Positions 1 to 7,089 of a stretch of 49,316 nt of DNA are shown here, one piece after another. Below the pieces are notes generated by a model. That model searched no databases. It saw nothing but the letters and a program-made list of their open reading frames with translations, and was not told the origin of the DNA. Positions within the stretch are counted from its first letter, which is position 1, and each line of letters opens with the position of its first letter. The position numbers and the translations under genes are program-made. The stretch is from an uncultured Oscillospiraceae bacterium (GTDB lineage: Bacteria > Bacillota_A > Clostridia > Oscillospirales > Acutalibacteraceae). The stretch covers positions 1 to 49,316 of the forward strand of contig CAJUNS010000020.1 in the NCBI GenBank assembly GCA_910587995.1. The letters are read 5' to 3'.

Positions 1-61
1 CCTGCTCCCAAAGGAAGCGCATCAGTTTTTCCTCACTTTTTGTTAGCGGTACATATGCCAA
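1..61 (-). CDS. BlaI/MecI-family repressor, N-terminal part only
   Basis: Partial gene running off the left edge. Only about 20 residues are visible (MAYVPLTKSEEKLMRFLWEQ). The pattern of a polar stretch followed by E-x-L-M-x-x-L-W-E is the start of the winged-helix domain of BlaI/MecI/CopY-type repressors, which usually control a resistance or stress gene next to them. I chose the TTG at 61 because AGGAGG lies 8 nt upstream of it; an ATG at 67 is too close to that site. A perfect inverted repeat (85-122) lies directly upstream and is a good operator candidate. The family call rests on few residues. Confidence 0.6.
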   Translation of the reverse strand, partial: MAYVPLTKSEEKLMRFLWEQ

Positions 62-84
62 TCGCATTACCTCCTTGTCTTAAC

Positions 85-128
85 GAAAGATATTCTTATT
101 ATAAACAAAACAAATATCTTTCTTTTGT
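85..128 (-). promoter_or_regulatory. Inverted-repeat operator candidate upstream of the BlaI-like gene
   Basis: GAAAGATATT (85-94) and AATATCTTTC (113-122) form a perfect 10-bp inverted repeat. ACAAAA (105-110) and TTTTGT (123-128) form a second, interleaved one. Further AGATATTTTT half-sites occur at about 187-196 and 208-217. BlaI-type repressors bind such dyads and often regulate themselves. Binding is inferred from position. Confidence 0.45.
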
Positions 129-295
129 GTGGTTTAGTATATCACTCCGCACAAACAAAGTCAAGTTGTTTTTTGTAAAAAGGTAGATATTTTTGCCAAA
201 CAAAAGATATTTTTTAGCAAAACCGCACGCTAAATATTGGGTGTCATTGTTTAAGGCGCAGTAAATAGCTGCAATATTCACCTGCTATGTATCAT

Positions 296-478
296 TCACG
301 CATTAAATTGAATACCAGAGAAGTCCGCGTTGACCTGGGGTGTGCCGCCCGTCCTATCGTCTGTCTTGGTGAAGGTGACCCGCCAGCGTTTCAGCCTGTT
401 CTTGAACTGGATGGAGGCGGTTTGCCCCTCGGTTAGCTGGAAGGTTTGAGATTCGGGTTTCACATACTTGTTGGGGAC
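296..478 (-). pseudogene. Remnant of a SpaA/Cna-B type pilin-like surface protein
   Basis: An open reading of about 60 codons without a start ends at TGA (296-298). It encodes ...YVKPESQTFQLTEGQTASIQFKNRLKRWRVTFTKTDDRTGG.... The run of T-E-G-Q-T-A then F-K-N-x-L-K then V-T-x-T-K-x-D followed by T-G-G is the junction between two prealbumin-like (Cna-B/SpaA) repeats in Gram-positive pilins and adhesins. No start codon, signal peptide or LPXTG sorting signal is present, so this is a decayed fragment. Such proteins often travel with integrative elements. The rest of 123-708 holds no gene I can support. Confidence 0.55.
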
Positions 479-513
479 AAGGCACTAATGCTGGTGCCCA
501 AGGCAAAAGAAAA

Positions 514-560
514 TAAGTAAGAAGTGGCGGTATTACGCTGATACTGCCACTTCTTACTTA
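514..560. terminator. Long hairpin, possible bidirectional terminator
   Basis: TAAGTAAGAAGTGGC (514-528) pairs with GCCACTTCTTACTTA (546-560). The inner bases GTAT/ATAC extend the stem to about 20 bp with one imperfect pair and a 7-nt loop. AT-rich flanks on both sides would let it stop transcription either way. It sits between the pilin remnant and the tRNA-Leu gene. Confidence 0.5.
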
Positions 561-658
561 TAAAATCTTATTTCTTCCGTGGGCCTCTCGGCTTCGAGGT
601 TGGCTTGCGCTCTACCCCATTTCGAAAGTGGGTGCTTTCGTATCGGTCAAAGAAAACC

Positions 659-702
659 TATAATCCGAACCCGCCCCCTATCAGAAACAGATTCGGATTA
701 TA
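659..702 (-). terminator. Terminator of the tRNA-Leu gene
   Basis: TATAATCCGAA (659-669) and TTCGGATTATA (692-702) form a perfect 11-bp inverted repeat. On the minus strand the stem is followed by GGTTTTCTTT. It begins 7 nt beyond the tRNA CCA end. Confidence 0.65.
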
Positions 703-708
703 TGGATT

Positions 709-792
709 TGGTGCGCGAGACGGGACTTGAACCCGTACGCCATAAGCACACGCACCTCAAACGTGCCTGTCTGCCAGTTCCAGCACTCGCGC
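709..792 (-). tRNA. tRNA-Leu (GAG)
   Basis: An 84-nt gene on the minus strand. The acceptor stem is GCGCGAG/CTCGCGC followed by A and an encoded CCA. The T arm is ACGGG-TTCAAGT-CCCGT. The anticodon stem CACGT/GCGTG encloses loop TTGAGGT, giving anticodon GAG. A long variable arm (about 14 nt) fits the class II structure of leucine tRNAs. A terminator hairpin follows at 659-702. Confidence 0.93.
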
Positions 793-902
793 AAAATAAA
801 GTTTTCTGAAAAATCAGCATGCTTATTATACCACCCCCCTGGGCGCTTGTCAATCAGTAATTTGTTTTTTTCGAAAAAACCTCTCCCTCCGCCAAAAACT
901 TC

Positions 903-931
903 TTGACAAGGACCCGGAAGGGCGCTATCTT
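903..931 (+). promoter_or_regulatory. SigA-type promoter upstream of cca
   Basis: TTGACA (903-908), a 17-nt spacer and TATCTT (926-931). This is the consensus -35 element with optimal spacing, about 90 bp ahead of the cca start codon. Confidence 0.65.
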
Positions 932-945
932 GGAAGAGTCTAACG

Positions 946-982
946 TGCCGCGCCCTGCGGCGCCCCGCTACGCGGGCTTTTT
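946..982 (+). terminator. Tandem hairpins with U-tract in the cca leader
   Basis: A GCCGC/GCGGC hairpin (about 946-960) is followed by CCCGC-tac-GCGGG (964-976) and then CTTTTT (977-982). A GC-rich stem directly followed by a T-run is an intrinsic terminator. Here it sits between the promoter at 903-931 and the cca start at 1023, so it could attenuate cca or end a very short transcript. Confidence 0.5.
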
Positions 983-1022
983 ACCTCAGCGCGGCTCCTG
1001 CCGCCGGAATCAGGAGGCGCCT

Positions 1023-2375
1023 ATGCCCATTGCCATTCCCCCTCACATCCGCCGCGTTTTGAACCGCCTGGAGGCCCGGGGCCATCCGGCCTGGTGTGTA
1101 GGCGGCTGCGTCCGGGACAGCCTGTTGGGCCGGACCCCCGCTGACTGGGACGTTGCTGCCCAGGCCTGCCCGGAGGAGGTGCTGGCCTGCTTTCCCGAGC
1201 TTCCCACTGTGGACACAGGCCGGGCCCACGGCACCATAGGCCTGGTTCTTCCCCAGGGGCTGGTGGAGGTCACCGCCTTCCGGACGGACGGGCCCTACTC
1301 CGGCCACCGCCGCCCAGAGTCCGTCCGCTACGCCGCCGCCATTGAGGAGGACTTGGCCCGCCGGGATTTCACGGTCAATGCCATGGCCTGGCACCCGGAG
1401 CGCGGCCTGCGGGACCCTTTTGGAGGGCGGGCGGATTTGGAGTCCGGCCTGCTGCGCTGCGTGGGCGAGCCTGTCCGCCGGTTTGAGGAGGACGCTTTGC
1501 GGATTCTGCGCCTGCTGCGCTTTGCCGCCGTGCTGGGCTTTGCCATCCACCCAGCTGCCCAGGCGGCCGCCTGCCAATGCCGGGAGCTGCTGGCCTGCCT
1601 TTCGCCAGAGCGGGTGCGGGAGGAACTGAGCAAGCTGCTTTGCGGCCCGGCCGCGGCCCGGGTTTTGGAGGAAAACGCCGCCCTGCTCTTTGCCGCCCTG
1701 CCAGAGCTGGAACCCCTGTCCCGCTGCGCCCAAGAGTCCCCCTACCACTGCTGGGACGCCTGGGGCCACAGCCTGCGGGCCCTGGAGGCCGCCCCCGCCG
1801 CGCCCATCGACCGCTGGGCCGCTTTGCTCCACGACTGCGGCAAGCCCGCTGTGAAGACCTATGGCCCGGACGGTTTGGCCCACTTCTATGGCCACGCCCA
1901 GGCTGGGGTGGAGCTGGCCGGAGCCCTCCTATCCCGCCTGCGCTTCCCCAACCGGGAGCGGGAGGCCATTTTGGCGCTGGTGGAGCTGCATGGGCAGGTT
2001 CTGCCCCTTTCGGAAAAGCGTCTCAAAAAACTGCTGGCCCGGCTGGGGCCCCAGGGCTTTGAGCGCCTGCTGGGGCTGATGCGGGCCGATGTGCTGGCCC
2101 AAGCGCCCCATCTGGCCAGCGGGCGGCTGCCCCTTATCGTCCAGGCCCAAAGGGAGGCGGAAGCCGTGCTGGCCCGCGGAGACTGCCTTACTGTACGGGA
2201 TCTGGCCTTGCGGGGCGGGGACCTGCTGGCTCTGGGAGTTCCCCCAGGGCCCCGGCTGGGCCGGACCTTGAACCGGCTTTTGGACGAGGTTCTGGCCGGA
2301 ACATTGGCAAATGAAAAGCCCGGGCTTACGGCCCGGGCCAAAGAGCTGCTGGAAGAGGACCCTATCCATATGTAG
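1023..2375 (+). CDS. cca: CCA tRNA nucleotidyltransferase
   Basis: A 450-residue enzyme that adds or repairs the 3' CCA of tRNAs from CTP and ATP. The N-terminal class II nucleotidyltransferase core shows GGCVRD at about residues 23-28, followed by the D-W-D motif (TPADWDVAA) holding the metal-binding aspartates. Then come the RRDFTVNAM motif and the E-x-D-x-x-R-I-L-R-x-L-R-F motif of the neck region. An HD-type segment (LLHDCGKP) follows. I chose the ATG at 1023 because AGGAGG stands just upstream; the frame is open further 5' but that stretch lies over the leader hairpins. Its 3' end overlaps the convergent mazF gene by 14 bp. Confidence 0.92.
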   Translation: MPIAIPPHIRRVLNRLEARGHPAWCVGGCVRDSLLGRTPADWDVAAQACPEEVLACFPELPTVDTGRAHGTIGLVLPQGLVEVTAFRTDGPYSGHRRPESVRYAAAIEEDLARRDFTVNAMAWHPERGLRDPFGGRADLESGLLRCVGEPVRRFEEDALRILRLLRFAAVLGFAIHPAAQAAACQCRELLACLSPERVREELSKLLCGPAAARVLEENAALLFAALPELEPLSRCAQESPYHCWDAWGHSLRALEAAPAAPIDRWAALLHDCGKPAVKTYGPDGLAHFYGHAQAGVELAGALLSRLRFPNREREAILALVELHGQVLPLSEKRLKKLLARLGPQGFERLLGLMRADVLAQAPHLASGRLPLIVQAQREAEAVLARGDCLTVRDLALRGGDLLALGVPPGPRLGRTLNRLLDEVLAGTLANEKPGLTARAKELLEEDPIHM

Positions 2376-2718
2376 GGCCCAAGCCGAAGCTGATGGACAA
2401 GGCCTGGTTAACCCGGCTCATGGAGTCCGGGTCCAGCTTGCCCATTTTTTCCCGCAGCCGGTGCTTATCCAAAGTGCGGACCTGCTCCAAAAGCACCACC
2501 GAGTCTTTGATCAGACCGCTGCCCTGGGCGTCCACCTCAATGTGGGTGGGCAGGTTGGCCTTGTCGTGCTGGCTGGTGATGGCCGCCGCGATGACGGTGG
2601 GGCTGAACTTGTTGCCCACGTCGTTTTGGATGATCAGCACCGGGCGCACGCCGCCCTGCTCAGAACCCACCACTGGGCTCAAATCCGCGTAATAGATATC
2701 TCCTCTGCGTACGTTCAC
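2362..2718 (-). CDS. mazF: MazF/EndoA-type mRNA interferase, no adjacent antitoxin
   Basis: About 118 residues of the PemK/MazF fold, a ribonuclease that cuts mRNA at short specific sequences. The stretch RRGDIYYADLSPVVGSEQGG and the following RPVLIIQND match B. subtilis EndoA nearly residue for residue. The S-Q segment of the active site (AAITSQ) is present. I prefer the GTG at 2718, which aligns with the EndoA start and has AAAGGAAAG upstream; an in-frame GTG at 2754 would add 12 residues. No MazE-like antitoxin lies on either side: the nearest upstream gene is a ComEC-like hydrolase beyond a terminator. Its last 14 bp overlap the end of cca on the other strand. Confidence 0.88.
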   Translation of the reverse strand: MNVRRGDIYYADLSPVVGSEQGGVRPVLIIQNDVGNKFSPTVIAAAITSQHDKANLPTHIEVDAQGSGLIKDSVVLLEQVRTLDKHRLREKMGKLDPDSMSRVNQALSISFGLGPTYG

Positions 2719-2867
2719 CTTGAAACCACTTTCCTTTCCTGCCTTTGTTTTCACCGTTATTCTAACCGGAAAGAGGGAAGTTTAATCAGCGGGGGAAAAA
2801 CTTCCATGCCATTCTACTCAACAGGACAAGAATTGGTTCCAGAAGAGAGGCCTGCGCCGCGCAAACC

Positions 2868-2904
2868 AAAAGGACGGAAAGCCCGCCGCTTTCCGTCCTT
2901 TTTT
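2868..2904. terminator. Terminator after the ComEC-like gene
   Basis: AAAGGACGGAAAGC (2868-2881) pairs with GCTTTCCGTCCTTT (2888-2901), with a T-run beyond the stem on both strands. It lies just downstream of the minus-strand ComEC-like gene and separates it from mazF. Confidence 0.8.
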
Positions 2905-2913
2905 CTTTCCGCC

Positions 2914-3918
2914 TTATGCGGCGCGCTTTCGCGCGGCCTGGTAGGCGTCCCGGTCCGGCACCGAGTCCAGCCCTGTGGTAAACGCAATGGTTTCCCCATC
3001 GCTTTGGGCCAGAATGGTGCCGTCCTGGTCTGTGCGGTAATAGGTGGTCTTCCGCTGGTTCAGCATGGCCAGGGTTTCCCGGTGGGGATGGCCGTACCGG
3101 TTGTCCTCGCCGCAGCTGATCACAGCGTACTCTGGGGAAACGGCCTGGAAAAAGGCCGCCGAGGTGGAGGTGCTGGACCCATGGTGGCCCATTTTCAGCA
3201 CGTCGGAATCCAGGTGGTAGCCCGCCTCCAAAATGATTTCCTCGCTCTCCTGCTCCGCATCTCCGGTAAAGAGGAAGGCGGTCCCCCCATATACCAGCCG
3301 GATCACGGCGGAGTAGTTGTTGGCCCCCTCCCAGTCCGCGTCCACCTGGGGGGACATAACCTGGAACTGGGAGCCCGCCGGGCTCTCGATGGCCGAGCCC
3401 TCATGAAGCGGGCTGACGGTCAGGCCCTTGGCGGAGGCGGCGTCCAGCAGCTTTTCATACCCCACGCTGGTGGGGGTCTTGTCCTCGGGCATCTGGGGCA
3501 TGTAAATGCCGCCAATGTCAAAGCGCTCAATGACGCGGTTCATACAGCCCATATGGTCCGTGTGGGGGTGGGAGGCAATCAGCGCGTCAATACGCGACAC
3601 GCCCAGGCTTTCCAGGTAGGCGGTCAAACCATCGGCGTACTGGTACTCTCCCGTATCGATGAGCACATTGAAATACCCGGCCTCCCCCGGAATGCGGACC
3701 AGCTGGCTGTCTCCCTGGCCCACGTCCAGAAAATAGACCTGCAAGGGCTCCGCGCCCCCGTCCTCCGGCAGAGGGACGGACTCCACCCCTTCTGGAGCGG
3801 GCCCCAGGTTGAAGCGGCTGGAGAGGAAAAACAATAAAACCAGCACCAGCAGGCCGCCCGCCGGCCCCAGGGTATAACGGCTGCGGCGGTGGTTTCGGTT
3901 TGTGTTGCGCTGCGGCAT
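2914..3918 (-). CDS. Membrane-anchored ComEC-like metallo-beta-lactamase-fold hydrolase
   Basis: A 334-residue protein with a basic N-terminus and one membrane segment (about residues 17-33, GPAGGLLVLVLLFFLSS), then an extracytoplasmic metallo-beta-lactamase fold. FLDVGQGDS opens the domain, SHPHTDHMG is the H-x-H-x-D-H metal motif, and FTGDAE, MGHHGSS and RYGHPH supply later ligands. This arrangement matches the C-terminal hydrolase domain of the DNA-uptake protein ComEC, but the multi-span competence channel is absent. It is probably a free-standing phosphodiesterase or nuclease of unknown substrate. It is the last gene of a four-gene minus-strand operon and starts 13 bp after the PFL gene. 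Confidence 0.82.
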   Translation of the reverse strand: MPQRNTNRNHRRSRYTLGPAGGLLVLVLLFFLSSRFNLGPAPEGVESVPLPEDGGAEPLQVYFLDVGQGDSQLVRIPGEAGYFNVLIDTGEYQYADGLTAYLESLGVSRIDALIASHPHTDHMGCMNRVIERFDIGGIYMPQMPEDKTPTSVGYEKLLDAASAKGLTVSPLHEGSAIESPAGSQFQVMSPQVDADWEGANNYSAVIRLVYGGTAFLFTGDAEQESEEIILEAGYHLDSDVLKMGHHGSSTSTSAAFFQAVSPEYAVISCGEDNRYGHPHRETLAMLNQRKTTYYRTDQDGTILAQSDGETIAFTTGLDSVPDRDAYQAARKRAA

Positions 3919-3931
3919 AAACGGGGCCCTC

Positions 3932-5290
3932 CTAATTCTTCAAGCTTTGCAGGGGCGCGGGAATTTTTCCGCCCCGGTGGACAAACTCCGCGGGTGAGGC
4001 GGCGTTTACGGGCATCACCGGGCCCCGGCCCAGCAGCCCGCCAAAGTCCAGCTCCTCTCCGGCCTGCTTGCCAATGGCCGGAATCACCCGCACGGCGGTG
4101 GTTTTGGAGTTGACCATGCCAATGGCCGCCTCATCGGCAATGATGCCGGAAATCACCTCGGCGCTGGTGCTGCCGGGGATGACAATCATATCCAGGCCCA
4201 CCGAGCATACGGCGGTCATGGCTTCCAGCTTGGAGAGGGTGAGGCAGCCGCTTTGGGCGGCGGCGATCATGCCGGCGTCCTCGGTGACGGGAATGAACGC
4301 CCCGGAAAGCCCGCCCACACTGGAAGAGGCCATGACCCCGCCCTTTTTCACCGCGTCGTTTAAAAGGGCCAGGGCGGCGGTGGTGCCATGGGCCCCGCAC
4401 TGCTCCAGGCCCATGCCCTCTAAAATGTGAGCCACACTGTCCCCTACAGCCGGGGTGGGAGCCAAGGAGAGGTCCACAATGCCAAAGGGCACGCTGAGCC
4501 GCCGGGAAGCCTCCTGGGCCACCAGCTGGCCCATACGGGTGATTTTAAAGGCGGTGCGCTTGATCAGCTCGGCAATTTCCGTCAAGGAGCGGCCCGCGCC
4601 GTCCTTGGCAATGGCCGCCCGGACCACGCCGGGGCCGGACACGCCCACATTAATCACGCAGTCCGGCTCGCCGGGGCCGTGGAAAGCCCCGGCCATAAAG
4701 GGGTTGTCCTCCGGCGCGTTGCAAAAAACCACCAGCTTGGCCGCGCCAATGCACTCCCGGTCCGCTGTGCGCTGGGCTGTCTCCCGGACCACCCGGCCCA
4801 TTTTCTCCACCGCGTCCATGTTGATGCCCGCCTTGGTGCTGCCCACGTTCACCGAGGAACACACCAGCTCTGTCTCCGCCAGGGCCTCCGGAATGCTCTC
4901 AATGAGGGCATAGTCGCCGGGGCCAAAGCCCTTTTGCACCAAAGCGGAGTAGCCGCCAATGAAGTTAACCCCCACGGTGTGGGCGGCCCGGTCCAGGGCC
5001 TTGGCAAAGCGCAGGGGGGAAGCGCCAGGGCAGGCCCCCGCCAGCAGGGCGATGGGCGTGACAGAGATGCGCTTGTTGATAATGGGAATGCCGTACTGGC
5101 GGCTGACGTCCTCCCCGGTCTTCACCAGCTCCTGTGCATAGGCGCATATTTTGTCATAGACCCGCTGGGCCGCGGCCTCCGGGTCCGGCCCGGCGCAGTC
5201 CAGCAGGGATATGCCCATGGTGATGGTGCGCACGTCCAGGTTCTCGTTGTCGATCATATTTATGGTTTCCAGTATCTCATTGGTGTTCAA
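3932..5290 (-). CDS. PFL-like protein, UPF0210/DUF711 family
   Basis: A 452-residue cytosolic protein of the UPF0210 family, whose fold resembles pyruvate formate-lyase but whose reaction is not established. The N-terminus (EILETINMIDNENLDVRTIT) and the glycine- and alanine-rich body, with GINMDAVEKMG and a long C-terminal G-S-T-S-A-E-V-I-S-G segment, are typical. The start is a TTG at 5290, 1 nt after the stop of the upstream acetyltransferase gene, with GGGGGA 8 nt before it. In many Firmicutes this gene pairs with a small ACT-domain protein, and here that partner is two genes upstream, so a shared amino-acid-responsive role is likely but unproven. Confidence 0.85.
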   Translation of the reverse strand: MNTNEILETINMIDNENLDVRTITMGISLLDCAGPDPEAAAQRVYDKICAYAQELVKTGEDVSRQYGIPIINKRISVTPIALLAGACPGASPLRFAKALDRAAHTVGVNFIGGYSALVQKGFGPGDYALIESIPEALAETELVCSSVNVGSTKAGINMDAVEKMGRVVRETAQRTADRECIGAAKLVVFCNAPEDNPFMAGAFHGPGEPDCVINVGVSGPGVVRAAIAKDGAGRSLTEIAELIKRTAFKITRMGQLVAQEASRRLSVPFGIVDLSLAPTPAVGDSVAHILEGMGLEQCGAHGTTAALALLNDAVKKGGVMASSSVGGLSGAFIPVTEDAGMIAAAQSGCLTLSKLEAMTAVCSVGLDMIVIPGSTSAEVISGIIADEAAIGMVNSKTTAVRVIPAIGKQAGEELDFGGLLGRGPVMPVNAASPAEFVHRGGKIPAPLQSLKN

Positions 5291-5291
5291 T

Positions 5292-5774
5292 TCAGGATTC
5301 CCCCTTGATAGGTTGTTTGTCCCAGGCCTTTTCCATCACGTCCCAGCAGAGCACGTCCCCGCTGGGCTGCTTTTCGGTGAGCATATCCACTACCCGGTAT
5401 CCCCGCTTCCAGTACAGCGCGGCGGCAGGCAGAGAGGCCTCCAGGCGGATTCTGCCATATTTTTCGCCAATGGCCTTCTCCGCGAAGTCCAGCAAAGCCC
5501 GGCCATAGCCCCTGCCCTGGCGCGCCCGCGGCACATACAGCCGGGTGATTTCATCCTTATGGAGGGTGACGGTGCCCACAGCCTCGGAACCCGCCCACAG
5601 CAGATAGACCTCTCCGGCCTGGATGTCAGGCAGGATGGCCTCATCCCTATGCCAGTCCAGGAAGAAGTCTACCGCGCCTGCCGGGTAATAGCTGGGGTAG
5701 ACCTCCTGAACGGTGCGCCGGGTGATGTCCCCCACAACGGGCAGGTCTTCGGGCAGTGCTTTCCTTATTTCCAT
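5292..5774 (-). CDS. GNAT-family N-acetyltransferase
   Basis: A 160-residue acetyl-CoA dependent acyltransferase. The core shows the beta4-alpha3 region ITRLYVPRARQGRGYGRALL, where Q-x-x-G-x-G/A binds the pyrophosphate of acetyl-CoA, followed by EKAIGEKYGRIRLEASLPAA and a Y-W-K-R-G-Y turn common in this family. The substrate cannot be predicted. It sits between the ACT and PFL genes with gaps of 7 and 1 bp, so it is co-transcribed with them. Confidence 0.85.
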   Translation of the reverse strand: MEIRKALPEDLPVVGDITRRTVQEVYPSYYPAGAVDFFLDWHRDEAILPDIQAGEVYLLWAGSEAVGTVTLHKDEITRLYVPRARQGRGYGRALLDFAEKAIGEKYGRIRLEASLPAAALYWKRGYRVVDMLTEKQPSGDVLCWDVMEKAWDKQPIKGES

Positions 5775-5781
5775 AAACGCC

Positions 5782-6063
5782 TCAAATCCGATGCATCGAG
5801 TTGAAAATATCCTCGTGCATAACGTGTATCTTCAGCCCCATCTCGTCCCCAAGGGCGTCCATCTTCTCTGACAGCGCCGCCACGTCCGAGGGGGACCCCG
5901 CCATATCCACCAGCATGACCATAGCGAACAGGTCCTGCAAAATGGACTGGGTGACCTCCAGCACGTTGACGCCGCTTTTGGCGCATATCTCCGTAACCTT
6001 GGCGAGAATGCCGACCATGTCCTTGCCAATCACCGTAATGACAGCTTTTTCTGACTTTTCCAT
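5782..6063 (-). CDS. ACT domain protein, UPF0237 family
   Basis: A 93-residue single ACT domain (AVITVIGKDMVGILAKVTEI opening, then VNVLEVTQSI) of the glycine-cleavage-repressor-like group, thought to bind amino acids. I chose ATG 6063 because AGGATGG lies 8 nt upstream; an ATG at 6081 has no such site. It is the first gene of the ACT-GNAT-PFL-ComEC-like operon, consistent with the frequent ACT/PFL pairing. The AT-rich stretch just upstream (TATAAT near 6085 on the plus strand) does not give a clear minus-strand promoter. Confidence 0.85.
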   Translation of the reverse strand: MEKSEKAVITVIGKDMVGILAKVTEICAKSGVNVLEVTQSILQDLFAMVMLVDMAGSPSDVAALSEKMDALGDEMGLKIHVMHEDIFNSMHRI

Positions 6064-6216
6064 AGCGACCCATCCTTTCATAACTATAATACGCTTCTAT
6101 TATGAAGCAGAAAGGGCGGAATGTCAAGCGGGAGTGTGCCTTGACCAGCGGCGGTCCGCTCCCTCTCCGCGCAGGGCCGCCCTGGCCGCAAGGTTTATGG
6201 GAGGGTCCATTTCGAG

Positions 6217-6292
6217 GAGTTTTTTGTGTTTCCCCGCCCGTGGGGCGGGGAAACACAAATGGCTCTCTCTGTGGTTTGGACAACCCCAGGTT
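6217..6292 (-). repeat. Dispersed hairpin repeat, copy A
   Basis: A perfect 17-bp stem (6223-6239 with 6243-6259, loop GTG) built of TTTGTGTTTCCCCGCCC and its complement. With its flanks, read on the minus strand, it matches a second copy at about 36034-36102: both contain CCACAGAGA, then the CCCCGCCC/GGGCGGGG hairpin, then AAA-x-CTC. The copies differ by compensating changes in the stem, which suggests the RNA or DNA hairpin is what is conserved. Confidence 0.7.
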
Positions 6293-6302
6293 TATTTTAT
6301 TC

Positions 6303-6331
6303 TTGCCCTTTTCGCCGGAGAGGGGTATAAT
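6303..6331 (+). promoter_or_regulatory. SigA-type promoter for the SprT-like gene
   Basis: TTGCCC (6303-6308), a 17-nt spacer and TATAAT (6326-6331). It lies about 180 bp ahead of the start codon at 6512, leaving a long leader. Confidence 0.65.
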
Positions 6332-6391
6332 AGAGCAAAATATGCCCGAAAACCGGCGCGGCATAAGCGTGGCCGGCAAAAATCGTGACGC

Positions 6392-6443
6392 GGCAGGGAG
6401 TTCCTCTCCCTTCCATCCGTGCCCGCCGGGCGGATCCTCTGCC
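6392..6443 (+). other. Structured leader upstream of the SprT-like gene
   Basis: In the 180-nt leader, GGCAG (6392-6396) can pair with CTGCC (6439-6443), enclosing a GGAG/CTCC hairpin and a longer ATCC-GCCC/GGGC-GGAT hairpin (6415-6435). That is a possible three-way junction. I do not recognise a known riboswitch class, so this is only a folding suggestion made by eye. Confidence 0.3.
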
Positions 6444-6511
6444 CATCAAGCATATATCCGGAATGCCTCCCGCCCGGGGCATTCGTCCCATAATTCAAAG
6501 GAGGCGGCTCC

Positions 6512-7000
6512 ATGGAACAAGCCGGACTAAACCAACTGATGTGGGAGCTGCACGCCAGTCTGAGGGCTTGCGGCATACCGGTATCCCCCAAAATCGACCC
6601 CCAGGTGGGAATCAACCGCCGGGCCAAGCGGCGGCTGGGCTGCTGCTTCTACCGGGAGGTCCGCTGCTTCCTTGAGGTCAGCGAGAGCATTTTGGAAAAC
6701 GAAGCCCTGCTGCGGACCACTTTGGTCCACGAGCTGCTGCACACCTGCCCCGGCTGCCGGAACCACGGCCCCCAGTGGAAGGCTTGGGCCCAACGGGTTC
6801 AAGAGGCCCTGGGGTATCAAATTCAACGGACCGTGCCGGTGGAGGGGGAAGCGCGGCCTCTGCGCCATGAGGAGGTAAAATATGTGCTGGAATGCCAGAG
6901 CTGCAAAGCCCGCATCCCGCGCATGCGCCTCTCAAAGGCGGTAAAGACCCCCTGGCGCTACCGCTGTCCCTGCGGGGGAAAACTCAAGCGAATTCGTTGA
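6512..7000 (+). CDS. SprT-like zinc metalloprotease-fold protein
   Basis: A 162-residue protein with the zinc-protease signature HELLHTC (about residues 73-79) followed by a further H in CRNHGPQWK, as in SprT/Spartan-like proteins. The C-terminus holds a zinc ribbon, with CQSC near residue 129 and CPCGGKL near the end. B. subtilis SprT-like proteins are small and cytosolic with no proven substrate; the Spartan relatives cut DNA-protein crosslinks. A strong AAAGGAGGCGG precedes the ATG. It is transcribed alone from the promoter at 6303-6331. Confidence 0.82.
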   Translation: MEQAGLNQLMWELHASLRACGIPVSPKIDPQVGINRRAKRRLGCCFYREVRCFLEVSESILENEALLRTTLVHELLHTCPGCRNHGPQWKAWAQRVQEALGYQIQRTVPVEGEARPLRHEEVKYVLECQSCKARIPRMRLSKAVKTPWRYRCPCGGKLKRIR

Positions 7001-7025
7001 CTTTTTTGAAAAAATCGGGTAAAAT
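6997..7025 (+). promoter_or_regulatory. Promoter for the small lipoprotein gene
   Basis: TTGACT (6997-7002), a 17-nt spacer and TAAAAT (7020-7025). The -35 box overlaps the stop codon of the SprT-like gene. Confidence 0.65.
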
Positions 7026-7089
7026 AAACGTATATTGTTTCCCGCGCGCCAGATCGCGGATTTCAGAAAAACAGACGAGGTTTTCCCCT

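Noticed and set aside
579..809. Small plus-strand frame with V-R-E-T-G-L-E-P
   Set aside because: Runs through the tRNA-Leu gene; this peptide is a well-known artefact of translating tRNA genes.
981..1895. Long antisense open frames over cca
   Set aside because: They arise from high GC and codon bias; the sense strand encodes a full CCA-adding enzyme with all motifs, and the antisense products have no domain or ribosome site.
2311..3837. 508-codon plus-strand frame over mazF and the ComEC-like gene
   Set aside because: Antisense to two recognised genes and crossing a terminator; composition is typical of a shadow frame.
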